Shown: positions 23,284-35,033 of the stretch, one piece after another
How the letters are laid out: the number at the start of each line of letters is the position of its first letter
Numbering within the stretch: position 1 is the first letter of the stretch
From: Chiua virens
Taxonomy: Eukaryota > Basidiomycota > Agaricomycetes > Boletales > Boletaceae
Direction: 5' to 3'
Assembly (NCBI GenBank): GCA_019787685.1
Contig: JAHNUO010000039.1
Location: 124,001-188,000 of the forward strand
Length of the DNA: 64,000 bases
The notes under the pieces: model-generated
What the model saw: only the letters and a program-made list of their open reading frames with translations
Told to the model about the DNA's origin: nothing
Database searches by the model: none
Translations under genes and position numbers: made by a program

Positions 23284-25052
23284 TCATACAAAATGGTAGT
23301 GGATATGGATGTGTTTGGAACACTTTTCAGTGACTGGGTTCTGAGCTATAAATAGTGATCCCTGATTGTCATCACAGATCGGGTTTGGTTTTAGATGGTA
23401 TCTGAGTTCTTCCATCATTTGAAAAATCCATACAGCCTGGTGAGAGCAATCACTCAGAGCCATGTACTCAGCTTCTATAGAAGAGAGGGTTGTGGTTTTC
23501 TGCAGGTGTGAATTCCATAGAAAAACATCATTAGCTAGCTTTATATAAAAGCCAGTCTGGGAGTGACCGGTAATCTTATCTTGACCCCAGTCAAAATCAG
23601 TAAAGGCAATAATCCCTTTGCCAGAAGATTCATCAAACACAAGTGAATAATGTGATGATGCTCCAGAGTCAAGTAACCACATGTCAGGGATATCTTCTTC
23701 ATGAGTGATCTCTCTTTGCTTTGCTTTGCCTGTGTACTTCTTACAGTTGTCACACATTGTGAGAGGCTAGGTAGCAGATGATATTCTCAGACTATCTACT
23801 ACATTAGACACTAGTAAATGACTTTGCTGTAACACAAGGTGTGCATTAGTGTCAAAGTAGGATTGTCTGGAATGAGAGACATACTTGGGAGTGGATCCAC
23901 AATCATAGTAACATCCAAGCCAGTCATCTTCATCATCACCAAGGGAGACAGCATCTTCATCCTCAATGACAGCCATGGAAGTGTCTTGTTCAACATGTTC
24001 CAAGAGACGCTTGGATGAAGTGGGAATTTCTTCCAACCAATCTGAGTGCTTGTTGGCTATCATGTCCACATTGTGAACAGATTGAATTGAAGGTGTTTTC
24101 CCAATATGGTGCAGAAGGGATATTGCATTCTGAACATGAGGGAATGCAGGAGGACCATAGTGAGTTGAAGCTGGTTTATGGGAGAGCAGACATGGGTCAA
24201 TGGTCAGAGAGGTGAAAGCAGATGAGGCAGGATGAATGATAACAGGTTCTTGATCAAAATTGACAAAAGCAAATGAGGGGACCTTCTCAGCTACAATGTT
24301 GGCTTTGTGGCAATGTTGCTGGGGGTTCTTGCTATAGTCAGAGCATTTGCCATGTCTCTTTTTCCTTCCGAAGCCTTCTGGACCAGAACCACCGGAACCA
24401 GAATTTCCCTGTTGTTTCTGCTGGACACCAAACTTCGGTTCCTCCCCTCTCTGCTTAACAGTAGAAACCTTGTTCGCTTGCTGTTCAGGCTTAGCCTGAG
24501 ATCTGGTCTGAGTTGGACAGCAAGCAACATGTTGTTGCCAAGCAGCTGTGATGGCCTGTTCTACATCTGCCATAGTAGGGGTTTTGATATTGGCAGAGGG
24601 TTTCTCATTTGCAGCAGCATTGAGTAAATTGGTGTAGAAGTCAGCATATTTGGGTAGCCAGGACAGGATAATCATCAGCTTGATCTTGTTGTCAACCTTG
24701 TATTCAAAAGACTTGAGCTGGGCAAAATGGGTATGGAATTTGGCAAAAGTCTGGGTAGGATGCTGATTTTCTGAGAAGAAAAGGGACATCATGGACTTGA
24801 ATTCCAGAGAGAAAGAGCTGTACCATAGTCAGCGTGATGACTGAGCAAGTGATGCTCAATCTGAAGCTTCATGGAACCCATGGTTTTGTCATCATTGTCA
24901 TCCCAGTTATTCTGCTTTTCCAAGTCATCATCCGTGGGGTGTGTCCATTTCATACAAGCATTCCAGACACTGACTGACTGAAGATAATTCTTCATGTCAT
25001 CAGCCCAGCGATGGTAGTTTGATCCATTGAGCTTAGAAATATTGTTGAGCAT
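23284..25052 (-). pseudogene. Internally deleted Ty1/copia gag-protease-RNase H
   Basis: Minus-strand remnant of a copia polyprotein. Order: Gag N-terminus with LNGSNYHRWADDMKNYL (25052 downward), a frameshift near 24790, the rest of Gag with a degraded zinc-knuckle region, one in-frame TAG (about 23767), a protease motif DMWLLDSGASSHYS, then directly an RNase H domain with SIEAEYMALSD, DDNQGS and HIHYHF. Integrase and nearly all of the reverse transcriptase are missing, so the protease is fused in frame to RNase H. Copia order is normally Gag, protease, integrase, RT, RNase H. Cannot be autonomous. Flanking LTRs were not defined. Confidence 0.8.
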
Positions 25053-25911
25053 GTTGGAGGATATAGCAGGTAGGTAATCTGATGGTATGAATGTCAGTAA
25101 ATCTTATTCACAGAGAAGAAGGGAGCGAGGAGAAATCAATTGCATCTGCTGAACATTCAGTGACCCTCAGATTGGGGTGACATAGTCTCCCCCTACACTG
25201 TAGGTCTAAAAGCCTATTTCCCTGAGCGTATTTGCATCAAAAGGGAGTGTCTAGCAAGAATTCTCAATTGCACAGGACTGGCTTTATTCAGCACATCCAG
25301 CAAGAATATTAATATTCAATTGCATTGGATGATGAATTATCAGGTGTCCACCAAGAGCAGTCAGCGGTGAGTATATCGCACAGCTGGCCACTCGGGGCTC
25401 ATAACCTGTTAGAACAGTCCAGTTCCAGAGGACCCAGTTGTCCTGAGGGCAGAGTCACTGCTCTGGTGACTTACCTGATGGTGAAGCTCAAGATGATATT
25501 GTGGAGGATGGAAAGAGAGAAGATTCTTATTTTGTATATACAGTAGAACATGTGTATATATCTACTGTAATGCTATGCTGTACCTGTAGTAGGGACTAAT
25601 AGTACTGCATTGATGATTGTAACTAAGTGTATTGTAGTGCCTAAGGTACTACAATAAGTCTATAGTCGTTCTAGTACTTCTGGAGAGTGAGAACCTCGGA
25701 ACTTCCAGAAGCGGAAGCCTTGGAAATGCAGGAACTACCCAGAACGGTCAGAACAGTTTATACATATTCCAACAGAACCACCCTGCAAACACAAGGTAAG
25801 AGATGTGGATCATAATATGAAAGACGACATGTTGTAACGTACCATGATGGCAAAAATCACAACCATAGGAAGAAGCACGAAGGAGGGGAGAAGCAATTCA
25901 GTGTGATGGCA
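25053..25911. other. Copia-flanking DNA with a possible LTR
   Basis: A minus-strand tract GGGGGAGAC near 25190 followed by a 91-bp stretch bounded by TGTCA and TGACA (25182 down to about 25092) could be a very short LTR just upstream of the copia Gag. No second copy was found, so this is tentative. The rest is gene-free. Confidence 0.3.
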
Positions 25912-27334
25912 GTAGACCCAAGGGAGAGCAAGATGCAAGCACGATCCAACTATCTGCCTTCAACACTCCAAGATGCACTGCGTAAGTGCCTCAAACAAGT
26001 CTCATCTGTGCAGCAGATAGAGTAATCATGTCAAGGATGTCCTCAAAGGCCCCAAGCCATTTGTTGGACAGTTGTGAGCACCAAGCTCGCAACTTTGAAC
26101 CTGACGGAGGAGCACACCAAGTGCTCCTCCGCTTAACAATGGATGATCACTTACCAAATGTGTGTCCTCGGCTTGAAAACTTGATCTCAACCCGGAACAG
26201 CAATGATAAATATATGGAAACAATGAGTAGAAATCGTACAAGCTGTAGGTGATGGGGTTAGCATTCTATTTCCAAAGAACAACCAATTACCCAGTGGCAA
26301 TGAGAGGAAAGACATAGACACGTGAGAAAGCAACCAACTGTGACTTGCCTAATCCGGATTGTGTTTGACTAATCATCGTGTGGATCAAATCAGCGTCCTG
26401 AGGACTGAAGTCTCTGGTAGGATCGGCAACTAGAGTTCCAGCTTGTTCCACATGCCACAAAGACTAGATTTTGTGTTATATATTATAGTACTCACAGTAA
26501 GATTATACAAATTCATGTAGATGACATCCACTTGGATTAGCAGTTGCAAAAGTAGGAGTCAATGTTGCTTCATAGAACAAACTCACTGTAGTGGCCATAA
26601 ATCTTCTATCACTATCAGCCTTAACAGTTAGACTATGATAGTGCCCTATTGATAAGTCATAGCACAAGGGGAATACTGGTAAGAGTGTGATCACTCAGAG
26701 ATTAACTAGTTCACAAGGTGAAACTTGTACTAGTACTTGATTCGAGACGAATTCAACACGTATTTCATTTCCTACATTACACACTCGATGTATCTGCCAC
26801 CGAGTCCAAGGAACCAACACCACATGATTACAAAAGTAGCAATTGACCCCCCAAAAGTTCCAAGTCTGGCAGTCAATAGACCCAAACGTGGTAAGTAACC
26901 TCCATCAGTGACACAACTTTTGAAGCTTGTTTGACTTCATTTGACCAACCACATCATTGTTCTTATATCTTCATCACCACTGTTCCAGGTTGAGATCAAG
27001 TTTTCAAGCTGAGGACACACATCCGGTAAGTGATCATCTACCCGTCTTCTACTGACACCTCCACTTGTTCAGGGATCATCCATTGTTAAGCAGAGGAGCA
27101 CTTGGTATTCCTCCATCAGGTTCAAAGTTGCGAGCTTGGTGCTCGCAACTGTCTACTAACAAAAGGCTTGGCAAAAGGCTTGGGGCCTTTGAGGACATCC
27201 TCGATGTGATTACTCTATCCGCCATGCAGATGAGACTCATTTGGGGCACTTATGCAGTGCATCTTGGAGTGTTGAAGGTGGATAGTTGGATTGTGCTTGC
27301 ATCTTGCTCTCCCTTGGGTCTACTGGCATTGTCT
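25912..27334. repeat. Large inverted repeat, arms 310-370 bp
   Basis: The left arm (25912-26225) is the inverted copy of the right arm (26961-27334), for example AGCACCAAGCTCGCAACTTT against AAAGTTGCGAGCTTGGTGCT. The right arm has about 36 extra bp inside a GTAAG...CAG segment. The spacer of about 735 bp holds no gene. Either termini of a lost element or an inverted duplication in the KDZ element. Confidence 0.8.
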
Positions 27335-27551
27335 TATTATCTCATCTGCTGCATATCTGTGGCTCATTTTTCTCCCTCAGTGAACGATTCATTCACTATC
27401 CAGTGGTACACATCTCATTATTATCATCTCAAGTTTGATGGCTTACTTGCCAAAGTTCAAATGTCCACTGACAAGACCATTTCAGTTGAGCTCCTAGCTA
27501 GCCATTGAACTTTTGTCTGAACAGACGATTATTGTAGGTGTCTTGTAGTTC

Positions 27552-29677
27552 ATGATTATAATGAAGCACTTACAATATCCAGCTACAATCAGGTCTTTCA
27601 ACACTAAAGTCCTGGCTGTCCATCATCAGACCATTATCACATTCCCGAATGCATCTTTCATCCCAGAGCCTTTCATTCATGAGGATCTCATCCAACCGAT
27701 GCAGGATGGGCGCTACAGGGTTCATGATTGCTTCCAGTGGCCTCAACTTTACTGCCATACTTACCCTTGGGCTGGCTGTATCCTTCGAAAAGAAGCCTAT
27801 GCGGATTCAGAAGATTGGAAGGTGCTATGGTGGGATGTTAATCAACAGTCTTTCAAACCTGTGGCTGGCTCTGTATTCGAGGTCAGCCATCTGTGCCAAG
27901 CCACCTTTGCCAGGCTCAAGGTGGTCTATTTGTGCGCGGAAAAAGCTGTGGGGATTTGCATTGGGGCTAACCTGAATTACACAGGCCTGATATGTTTGCA
28001 TGCCTGGCTGAAGGCTTGCCACCGAGTGTTGATGAGAATAAAGGTGTGTTTGAGCATTATGCAATTGTTTTTCACTGATACATTCGTCCACTATGCTCTT
28101 ACAGGAACTTCCTCTCACTTTTTCGGACATTACCCTGCACGTCACCCACTCTCAGCGTCTTGCATTGGACATTTTTGCCATGTTGGACTACCTGGACTAC
28201 GTCCTGCCTCGGGAACAAGATTCAGCACCTCCCTCCCATGCCTCCTCTCGATGGATGGGAGTTTTCACCACCAATCCCAATGTCTGCCAAATCATGTTCC
28301 AAGCATGCATTCCCGTCTGGCTCCTGTGGAAGGAGCATTTACAGGTGGTAGACATTCACTCCCCAACCAGCATCATAATTTCACCCATAGTTTATTTTGG
28401 CGTGGAGCGGTTCATACTCTCCAGAATGAAGCTTCCCGGGTGTTTTCAGCACCACATGCACACTTGGCAAGTGGCCTGTATCTCCGTGGACACTTTTTTG
28501 CAGTGTCTTGTGCCTGAGGCCAACCCCCAATCTATTCCTGCATTGCTGCCTGGGCCCCCTACTTTGTTTTCAATACAAGCTTCTTTCACTCTGCCTACAA
28601 TGCAACCATCCACATCTCAACTGTCCAGTTCTGGTGTGATTTGAATGAAACATGAGAGCAGAAGAGCTTCCCCCTATGGTATGTCAAATTTCTTTCATGG
28701 TCATCAGTACAGAGATTCATTCATGTTCAGATTGAACTGTGGTCAAGATCCCTCCCCCAGATTCTACATGGCAAGAACTTGACTCTGATGTTGCACCCCC
28801 CTGGATTCCCGCTTGGCACAGTACCATGGATGATATGAAACAACAACCAGGCAATGCCCCTGCAAGTTGTTTCTATTTCCCCTATCCTGTTGGCACAAAT
28901 TGCTGCACTTTGTACCTTCAAACATGGTTGACCTGTTGTTCAGTGTGGATAAGCAGGCTTTCTGTTTTCTCCATGGAGCCTGTGCGGGGCCAACTTTTGT
29001 GGGACTTTGTAGGCTGGATACCTGAATCAATGAAGGACACAAGCTCAGAGCGATTGTTCAAGGAAGCCAAGAAGCTATTTTGGGAGTTCATTTCCATCAA
29101 GAAAGATTACCCTGCTGATGCAGATCTGGTGATTTGGGACCTCACCATCTGTTCCTCAGACCTTGAGCAGCTTGATTTGTACAGGTTTAGTCTTGTCCTT
29201 TGGGATCTCTATGACCTGAGCTCCCAATTTGAGCTTCTTGTACTTGACAAACTCCTTGTTCCTTATCTGTGGGTGGACGGTCAATCAGACAGGTTTGAAC
29301 AGCTTCTCAGGGTGAGTTTCAGTGCTACTATGTCATTCTTGTCAATTAATGATTTGTAGATTTTCTCAAAGGCGAGAACACTTACCCAGTCCTCCCATCC
29401 ATTTCTGCCAGAGAATGAAGGCATTTTGGCAGTGAATCATCAAGAGAAGCAGCCATATATTGAACATCTGTGAGCATTTTTGGCTGTCTGGCCACATTTT
29501 CCTCCTCCGCTTGTGTCTGAGCTGAGTCCTGGAGATGATTCAAGAGTTTATCTTGTGGAGTCTAGTTTGACTCATTTTTACCACCAGAGTTTCTATGATA
29601 CATTCCGCTGTGCTCCTGTTGTTCTGCATTACATTCCTCCTCCTCCTTGCTGCATGTATGATGTAACAGGACATTAA
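27552..29677 (+). pseudogene. Degenerate accessory gene of the KDZ element, unknown family
   Basis: A + strand coding region of which 27552-28043 and 28105-28580 are clearest, separated by a GT-AG intron (28044-28104); further exon-like frames run 28739-29311 and 29360-29660 with an intron 29312-29359. Motifs include DGRYRVHDCFQWPQLY and RKEAYADSEDWK early, and RWMGVFTTNPNVC followed by ACIPVWLLWK. I recognise this as a type of unassigned protein common in mushroom genomes near transposons, but cannot give a function. Frameshifts near 28560 and stops (for example near 28650) show decay. It directly precedes the KDZ transposase. Confidence 0.55.
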
Positions 29678-30079
29678 GTCCCTATTTTATTTTGTTACTA
29701 TTACCTTATCAATTGACATTCTTACTTTGATGTACATCTCCTCAGGGTACTGAGATTTTCAAGGCATCCAGTTTAGTTGGTAGATCCCAACACCATACTT
29801 TCCCACCATCCTGGTCCCCACTCCTTCACCCATCATAGAATATCAATACCACCTCCAGTAAGTTCTTACCCCTCTTGACATGCTTTGTACATTCTAATCA
29901 GTGATTACCCCAGAGTCAATACTCTCCTTGAGTACCCACACCATTTGGTCAAGGTAGTTATCCATGTTCTCTGACTGTCGAACATCTCTCATTGTAATAC
30001 TTGCAGCCAAATATTGAGTGTACAACTTGGTGTTCTGGTTTATTGACCTGGCCTTGGTGACCGTGTCATTTTTTGGATC

Positions 30080-33000
30080 ATGTCCCTTTGTGCCCCAAAG
30101 GCAAGATACAGGAAGTATCTAGCGCCTCTGCGTCCCCCACCCACTGAACCCCCTGCCTTGGAGCTGACCCAATCCACAGGATTTTCTGGGCATCATATCA
30201 TCGATATCAAGGACTGGCACCCTGCACCTGGTCCCTGGCCCAGGGGAACAAGGCAAACCTATATTCCCCCCAAATCGCTTGTTGTCCTTCCAGGCCGCCA
30301 AATCTTTTCACAGCAACCGGATGTATTGCCCCAGCGTGTGCCAAGGCCCATTTCTGCTGTGATGCCATCTGGCATTCTTGACGGGATCTTTATCAATGAA
30401 GATCCATTGTCATCTGGCTCCAGGAATGCTCACAAATAAGTAACACAATGGCAACAGTGGTCACTAGAGGTCATACCGTCCCTCCTACAGCCCTACTTGG
30501 AGTACCACCAATTGTCCACAGAATTCCAGAACATTCCAACTAAATACCTCCAGGATTGTCAAGCCGGATGTCAAGCCCATCAACTCAGTGTTGTTTATGT
30601 GCATTTTGATAGTGAGTGTCCTAACTGCGTCTCAGGGTCAACTAATGTATATTATGTATAGAGCTCGAATCCATCGATCTCCTTGTCTGTGATTGCAAGC
30701 CAGCCACCCTCTAGCTACTATGGAAGGGATGTTTTCCTTGTGCCCTACTTGCTCCAACCTTAGCTGTCAATTTCAAACTATTATGATTTGTCCAAGAGCT
30801 GTTTGTTCGCATGCCTCTGAACACGACCACTTGGTGTGAGGCAGTTGAGTCTTTCTTGTCAGTGTCAGGGTATCATGTCGGTGCCAAGGGGAGTCCAGCT
30901 GTTGGACCTTTTCTGCACTTACTCATATGCTCTTAGGAGGGTATCTGGCAACGTTTCAGCAATGCCTATCATTGGTTTTGTGTACTGGAGATTACCCTAG
31001 AAGACACCATCAGGGAAAAATTCGTCTGCTGTGCTACCACAGACTTGAACCAACCTTCTGAGTACTTGTGGCATCATTGCCCTCTGTGTTTTGGTGGAGC
31101 AGATTGACATCAAGACATCGGGTCAGTTATCTTCCTGGTGCTTTTTGTTATACTGAATTGTTGTATAGTAGTCCTTGTGATGCCATTGTTTGTATAGATG
31201 TGTGTTTCACGCAAAAGCATCGTGCTGGTCATACCAATGACCTGGCCAATCCCACTCAATCTGTCTTCCTTGGTATACAGGTGGTTGATGAGATGGAGGT
31301 GGAGGTAGATTACCTTCGTTCTCGACCACAGAAGCAAAAAAGAAAATGAACTGTGCTGGATGTAGATGGCTATGAGAATGGTATGAAGGTCCCGACATCT
31401 GTTCTCAACAGCCACAATGATTCCTTCCTTGCTGCTGCCAAGAAGAGGGAAAAGGTAAGACACTTTTACATCTTATGTCTTTCTGAACTTACATTTCAAA
31501 TGTTTGCCAGGCCAGCATGACTTTCTTTTCTGACACTGGTATCATGGCGCTTTTATATCGTTATGATTGTGTTATTCACTTAGTTAACATGAAGTCTGCA
31601 GGAGAGAAGCTGTACTATGCCTTGGTGCTTATTCAAGCTCTTTTCCATCACCTCCCTACCACCTTTTGTATAGGCTTACTATATAATATCAGCTGCCAAC
31701 TTGAGCATAGTTGCCAGAAATGGAATTTTATTCATGACCTACTGCCACGGATTACCTTTGCTATTTCGGTCTTCCATACCTTTGGTCACCAATGGCCATG
31801 TCAATTACTTTACCATCCTCAGAAACGATTAGGCTTCGGGCTATCAGATGGGAAGGGGTGTGAACGCTTTTGGAGTGCTATAAAATTGTTGATACCTTCT
31901 CTTTGTGTCTCTGGGGTTGGTTCCAATTTTACTCTGCAATTGCTTATTCTAATTGTTTTGTATAGTTTCATCAACATTTATTTGTTATTGACTTACAAGT
32001 TCGGCACCTTGATGTGAAGAATCTTCATAGTTTGGGTCTGTGGCTTCAACACCACTGGTATCACTTTCAGGACAAGAAGGTGGCTGCTCAGAGAAGGATA
32101 GATGCATGCGGTATCTCCAAGGATGTTTTTCAAGCCCAATGGCAGGCCCAGATAGCTTCACAAACACAACCTATGCCTCGTGAGCCTTCTTATATGTTTG
32201 TATAGGTATTGAATTGATCTTTTATTAGGTCAATCTAAAAACATGGCCAATGAGGCAATCTCAAAAACCATGGCTCTCCAAAAGTCCTTGGAAGCAAATT
32301 AGATGCTTCTTGGCCAACTTACTGACAGGCTCCTTGACCAAGCCTTCAGCTGTGATCACATAGCATTGGGGGTTCAAATCTCTGAATGTCAAGAAAAGAT
32401 AAAAAAGCTTCAGCAGCTACTTGCTTAACATCAACAGGCATTGGGTATGAGTGGGTATGAGAATCTTGCACAACTTCGAAACAGTGCCTTCATTCAGGTG
32501 AGGCTATATATATACCTCTTGTTCATATGTTAACAATTTAAAGATGCATGTCACTGCTCATGCATTAAAAGTTTGAATTCAGGAATGTCTTCATCAATGA
32601 AAGTTTGAACTTTCAAGATTAGAGCGTTCACATAGGCTTACATCAAATGGTATAACTTTTATCCCTTTGTTTCATGTTTGGCACTGATAAATTATCTGAA
32701 TAAAGAGAAGAAGCTTGTTAGTCAAACACAGATATCTGTTAAACATTGTGCACCTGGAATTGTCCAGCTGACTAAAAAATACAACAATCTTTGCTTGCAA
32801 ATGCAAGCCCTGATTAGACAGAAGAAGGCACCACAATGGGCAATTCCTTCACATTCTATATCTTGTGAAGGTTTATTCAAATTGGATGTAGATGACAATA
32901 TCTGGGAGGACATTGGTTTAGATGATGGAGTCACTAACCCTCCTGCATGGTTGGTGAATGAAAGTGTTTGAGCTGGAATCCAGGCCTTATTGGTGGTGCA

Positions 33001-33524
33001 GAGATGTGAAGAGGAGGAAAGTAGACTGAAAATGGAATGCTGTCAAATGCAGCAATGGTTTATTGAAGAGTGGAACAAAGTGAACAATCTTCAAGATCAA
33101 GCAGGTATACATTTCATTGTTGATTTTTCAAAGTAGCTAAATCCTTTATATAGATCTAGACTTGTTATATTATTTGACCTCTTACAAGAAAGTCTTGATA
33201 AATATTTGTGCAAATTGGCAGTCCAAGCTACACACCATTCCCATCACTATATCTGAGGATTGGGAACCAACAGCACAAGAACTCAATGAAGCAGTAGCAC
33301 TTCAGTTGCTAGATGTGGTGGCAAGTGAAGATGATATGTTGGAAAGTGAGTGTGGAAGTGACATGATGGTTGAGAATGAGTTGCTGGATGTGGTAGAAGA
33401 GGTTGCTCTGATGGATGAATACCATAGAGACACCAAGGAAAACATGGACTTATATTTAGAAGGATCAGATTGGGAGTATGATTTGGAGGACTTGGAGCAT
33501 CCTTCCTCTCCTACTAGATATTAG
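30080..33524 (+). pseudogene. KDZ transposase, degenerate
   Basis: Multi-exon + strand transposase gene of the KDZ class. Starts near 30080 (MSLCAPKARYRKYL); an N-terminal part with a CxC cysteine pair (VCDCKP, about 30690); then WHHCPLCFGG, AIVCIDVCFTQKH (about 31170), SDTGIMALLYRYD (about 31540), FHTFGHQWPCQLLYHPQK and GFGLSDGKGCERFWS (31760-31875), which are the KDZ core blocks. The C-terminal part has DVDDNIWEDIGLDD (about 32890) and an acidic end at 33524. The DDE-type residues are likely in the DVCF, DTG and CERFW blocks. In-frame stops (for example 30437) and frameshifts between segments make it non-functional. Named from recognised motifs, not from a search. Confidence 0.8.
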
Positions 33525-33589
33525 CACCATGTATGGGTTATATGAAAATAACAAATATTGGAATAAAAATGCCTAGATATGCCTTCTAT

Positions 33590-34065
33590 AAGTACTTATG
33601 TGCACTTCTAATGACCTTGACCATTAGCATGGGAATGCCTAGGTGTGCTTTATAATAACCACCCATGGGCATTCCCAATAACCTTGACCATTAGTATGGG
33701 AATGTCCAAATATGCTCTTTAACCATTCATGGGCATTCCCAATGACTTTGACCATTAGTATGCGAATGTCCAAATATACTCTGTAACCATTCATGGGCAT
33801 TCCCAATGACCATGACCATTACTATGGGAATACCCAGATATGCTCTTTAACCATTCATGGGCATTCCCAATGACCTTGACCATTAGTATGGGAATACCCA
33901 AATATGCTCTTTAATCGTTCATGGGCATTCCCAATGACCATGACCATTAGTATGGGAATGCCCAGATATGCTCTTAAACCACTTATGGGCACTCCAATGA
34001 CTTTCAAGTTGATCATTAGCATGGGAATGTTCAAATATGTCCTTTATAACCTCTTACATTTCTAA
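33590..34065 (+). repeat. 64-bp minisatellite
   Basis: About seven units of 64 bp with the phrase ATGGGCATTCCCAATGACC at 33665, 33729, 33793, 33857, 33921 and 33985. Lies just inside the right terminal repeat of the KDZ element. Confidence 0.9.
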
Positions 34066-34566
34066 TATTCATGATTATTGGATATGAACCTATGGTCATT
34101 TCCAATGTATTTGCAGTCACTTGGATATTCTATACAAATCAAATCAAAATAATATACTATCTGTAGCTTTGTATTGGCTATGTCCCAAGAACTACTTATT
34201 TAATCACCAGGATATCAACTAACTGGCAGAAAATAATATGGATTGCCTAGCAAATACAATGTTAATGTATATATTTAATAATGATTATCAACCCAAAACA
34301 AAGGATTAATCATATACCTTTTTGAAAATAGGACCCCTAACATCCTGTGGTAGATTAGGCAAGTGCTGGGAATTTCCAGAGCCAATAAAATACTAAAAGC
34401 ACATTGGGGCCTATGGGCAAAATTTTATTGGGCAAAGAAATTAGCCCAGTATCTAAGTCCAAAAGTTAGGCAAAACCATAATATAGTTGGCAAAATGATT
34501 TAACCTTTTGTTATATTATGTTATAGCAACTTGCTAGGCAAAAGTGGTTACCTGAGGTGGCCACTT

Positions 34567-34619
34567 GGTACTTAGTGCTTTTGTGGCTACGTTAGGTCCT
34601 ACCCGGAACTATCATAACA
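34567..34619 (+). mobile_element. Solo LTR, right part
   Basis: Resumes the LTR at GGTACTTAGTGC and ends CTATCATAACA, followed by the GCAAC duplication. Together with 20869-21486 it gives an LTR of about 671 bp, similar to the 699-bp copy at 45240. Confidence 0.8.
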
Positions 34620-35033
34620 GCAACCAGTCCTTTGACCCCTTTCCCATGGGAATCAAGATTCACCATGGTGGAATGAAATATACTATGGTCTCTTGGCTAT
34701 CTACTGACCCTTAGATCATAAGCTTTGGATCATAGGATCAATCAATATGGCCATGTCTGGGAGGCATGTCAGTCGGAGGGGGTCCCAACTTGGCTTTTGA
34801 TATAGAAAGTCAAATAAAATAGCTAAAATTCTGAACATATTGTGGGAAGTACCTATCTACAGGGGCTAAAGACTGGTCCACTTTGCAACTGGTTTCAACT
34901 GGTCTTTGACTGGTCTTTTATTTTTTTAAATCGAGACAACTGGCAACTGAACTGGTCAGCAACTGGACACAACCACAACTGCAGTCCAGTTGCCAGTCTT
35001 TTGAGCAGTCCTAGACTCAACTTCAAAACACTA

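Larger units (their letters stand above)
21487..34559 (+). mobile_element. KDZ-class DNA transposon, 13.07 kb, with termini and TSD
   Basis: Inserted in the solo LTR and flanked by a 7-bp duplication GCCACTT (21480-21486 and 34560-34566). Termini are inverted: CACTTCAGGTAATCACTTTT on the left against CACCTCAGGTAACCACTTTT read inward from the right. Inverted similarity continues through matching blocks such as GGCAAAATTTT and CCTAAT/ATTAGG to about 22090 and 34310, roughly 250 bp once a left-side MITE is discounted. Contains a KDZ transposase pseudogene on the + strand near the right end, a degenerate accessory gene, an inverted repeat, a deleted copia element and a minisatellite. KDZ (Kyakuja-Dileera-Zisupton) membership comes from the transposase; the boundaries are read directly. 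Confidence 0.8.
20721..35033. mobile_element. hAT-like MITE, split by nested insertions
   Basis: The outermost layer of a nested insertion. The left half (20721-20868) begins TAGTGTTTAAAAGTCAGG; the right half (34625-35033) ends in the inverted form of TAGTGTTTTGAAGTTGAG. Flanking octamers GTAGCCAG and GTAGCTCC share the first five bases, consistent with a decayed 8-bp target duplication. Repeated ACTGGTC and CCAGTC motifs fill the subterminal parts. Without insertions it would be about 557 bp. hAT assignment rests on terminal sequence and TSD length. Confidence 0.55.

Noticed and set aside
22340..25060. A TET/JBP-type dioxygenase gene as KDZ cargo, as known for some mushroom KDZ elements
   Set aside because: No HxD...H motif or related sequence was found in the element; its cargo is a copia remnant and unknown genes.
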